A stretch of 6,280 bases of DNA from Caldifarciminota bacterium. Lineage in GTDB: Bacteria; Hydrothermota; Tepidihabitantia; Tepidihabitantales; Tepidihabitantaceae. Under the pieces are notes generated by a model. The model was not told the DNA's origin, ran no database searches, and was given only the letters and a program-made list of their open reading frames with translations. The stretch is from NCBI GenBank assembly GCA_011049385.1, contig DSBX01000161.1:1-6280 (forward strand). The letters are read 5' to 3'. Positions 5,280-6,280 of the stretch are shown here, piece after piece (the first letter of the stretch is position 1; every line of letters begins with the position of its first letter). Made by a program: the position numbers and the translations under genes.

Positions 5280-6188
5280 ATGCTCGGTATCCTGATGCTC
5301 GTCACCATCGCCGCAATCATCGCCTACGTCGCCATCCGCCAGAGCGGCCGCGGCCGGCTGATTGCCAGGCGCGCCGGCATCGCGCTTATCGTCGTCATCG
5401 CCATCGTCTTCGGGCTCTCATTCTTCCGCATCGTCCCGCCCGGCCACGCCGGGGTCCCGGTCCTGCTCGGCCGGGTCCAGAACCAGCTCTCCAGCGGCCT
5501 CAACGTCGTCATCCCGATCGTCAACGTCGTGCTGATGGACGTCCGCACCAACGCCTACACGATGTCCTCGATCCGCGAAGAAGGACTGGTCAAAGGCGAC
5601 GACGCCATCGAGGCGCTTGCCGCCGACGGCCTCACCGTCGAGCACGACGTCACCGTCTGGTTCCGGCTCGACGTCACGCAGGCAAGCTGGGTCTACCAGA
5701 ACATCGGCCCGGACTACGCCATCAAGATCGTCCGGCCCTCTATCCGCACCGCGCTTCGCGACGCGGCCAGCCGCTTCACCGCCTCCGAACTCTACTCCTC
5801 GGGCGGCCGCGCGGTCTACACGACCGTGGTGGACTCCCTGCTCGACGAAGCCTTCACCGGCCGGGGCATCGTCCGCGAGCGCGTCCTGCTCCGCCGGGTC
5901 AAACTCCCCTCGATTGTAATGAGTGCCATCGAAGAGAAGCTGGCCGAAGAACAGCGGGCCGAGGCGATGCAGTTCACGCTCCAGAAAGAACGGCGCGAGG
6001 CCGAGCGCAAGGAAATCGAAGCCGCGGGCATCGCCGGCGCCAACCGGACGATCGCCGGCAGTCTCACCAGCAGTTACCTCACCTGGTACTACGTCGAAGC
6101 GCTCAAGAAAGTCGCCGACGGCGACAACAACACCTTCGTCGTGATGCCCTTCGACCAGAAACTCACGCCACTGCTGAACGTAAGATAG
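5280..6188 (+). CDS. SPFH/Band 7 (prohibitin-like) membrane protein
   Basis: This 302-residue protein matches the prohibitin-type SPFH architecture. Two hydrophobic N-terminal segments (about 2-19 and 33-53) are separated by the basic loop RQSGRGRLIARR. The SPFH domain follows (about 50-215) with VPPGHAGVPVLLGRV, GLNVVIPIVNVVLMDVRT, AADGLTVEHDVTVWFRLDV, and the prohibitin-like YAIKIVRPSIRTALRDAASRFTASELYSS. After it comes a charged, probable coiled-coil helix (about 212-250, EEKLAEEQRAEAMQFTLQKERREAERKEIE) and a conserved-looking tail with NTFVVMPFDQKLTPLL. Such proteins form ring- or cage-like oligomers at the cytoplasmic membrane, and some associate with membrane proteases. A proteostasis or membrane-organising role is inferred from the family. 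Two predicted membrane segments instead of the common single one is a minor oddity. The start is set by a consensus ribosome binding site. The gene is divergent from the methyltransferase operon and has its own promoter. Confidence 0.93.
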   Translation: MLGILMLVTIAAIIAYVAIRQSGRGRLIARRAGIALIVVIAIVFGLSFFRIVPPGHAGVPVLLGRVQNQLSSGLNVVIPIVNVVLMDVRTNAYTMSSIREEGLVKGDDAIEALAADGLTVEHDVTVWFRLDVTQASWVYQNIGPDYAIKIVRPSIRTALRDAASRFTASELYSSGGRAVYTTVVDSLLDEAFTGRGIVRERVLLRRVKLPSIVMSAIEEKLAEEQRAEAMQFTLQKERREAERKEIEAAGIAGANRTIAGSLTSSYLTWYYVEALKKVADGDNNTFVVMPFDQKLTPLLNVR

Positions 6189-6212
6189 CCGGGCGAGCCT
6201 GAGAGACAAGTT

Positions 6213-6239
6213 GCGCGGCGGGCAAACTGCCCGCCGCGC
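6213..6239 (+). terminator. GC-only 11-bp hairpin after the SPFH gene, no U-tract
   Basis: GCGCGGCGGGC (6213-6223) pairs perfectly with GCCCGCCGCGC (6229-6239) around the 5-nt loop AAACT, 24 nt after the SPFH stop codon. All 11 pairs are G-C. Neither side has a T-run, so this is an I-shaped terminator-like hairpin or an mRNA 3'-end stabiliser, not a canonical intrinsic terminator. It could serve both strands. The remaining bases to 6280 contain nothing I can assign. Confidence 0.65.
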
Positions 6240-6280
6240 GGCTGGAAAGCAACGCGGTCGCCATCACCACCGACCCGCTC

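Noticed and set aside
5117..5320. N-terminal extension of the methyltransferase by 68 residues to 5320.
   Set aside because: It would overlap the SPFH start, run through both promoters and the hairpin, and encode a Cys/Arg-rich stretch unlike the family. ATG 5116 gives a normal N-terminus.
6240..6280. Possible start of a further gene at the right edge.
   Set aside because: There is no ribosome binding site or start codon with a convincing frame in these 41 bases, and too little sequence to judge.

Overview
The window is very GC-rich (by eye about two thirds G+C, with strong G/C bias at third codon positions) and densely coded. It comes from a bacterium: it has sigma70-type promoters, Shine-Dalgarno sites, lipoprotein signal peptides and a bacterial tRNA-Asp. 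Two probable lipoproteins and a further exported protein suggest a cell with a developed envelope, plausibly a Gram-negative, perhaps uncultured lineage. No gene here fixes the phylum, and I do not name one.

Layout. (1) Positions 1-44 are the 3' part of a tRNA-Asp(GTC) cut by the window edge. (2) A plus-strand pair follows almost without spacing. The first gene (46-858) encodes a secreted protein of unknown function with an NTF2-like look. The second (860-2794) encodes a probable lipoprotein with an Ig-like domain and three ~182-residue beta-helix-type modules. (3) These converge on a minus-strand pair read from right to left. It consists of a class I SAM-dependent methyltransferase (5116-4085) and, 9 nt downstream, a PDZ-containing lipoprotein (4075-2813). 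(4) A 163-nt divergent intergenic region (5117-5279) carries a recognisable promoter for each direction and a perfect 8-bp hairpin. (5) An SPFH/prohibitin-like membrane protein (5280-6188) is read to the right and is followed by a strong GC-rich hairpin.

How the genes may work together. Four of the five proteins are predicted to be exported or membrane-anchored, so the window reads as an envelope-related neighbourhood. The methyltransferase and PDZ lipoprotein look like one transcription unit. The tRNA, the NTF2-like gene and the beta-helix gene may form another. Nothing in the sequence shows a pathway linking the two units, and the methyltransferase substrate cannot be read from the sequence.

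I see no mobile element, CRISPR array, toxin-antitoxin pair or recognised defence system. The most interesting signals are regulatory and architectural. They are the tRNA/mRNA junction of 1 nt, a methyltransferase promoter placed so close to its ATG that the transcript should be nearly leaderless, the hairpin beside the SPFH ribosome binding site, and the unusual domain composition of the two lipoproteins.
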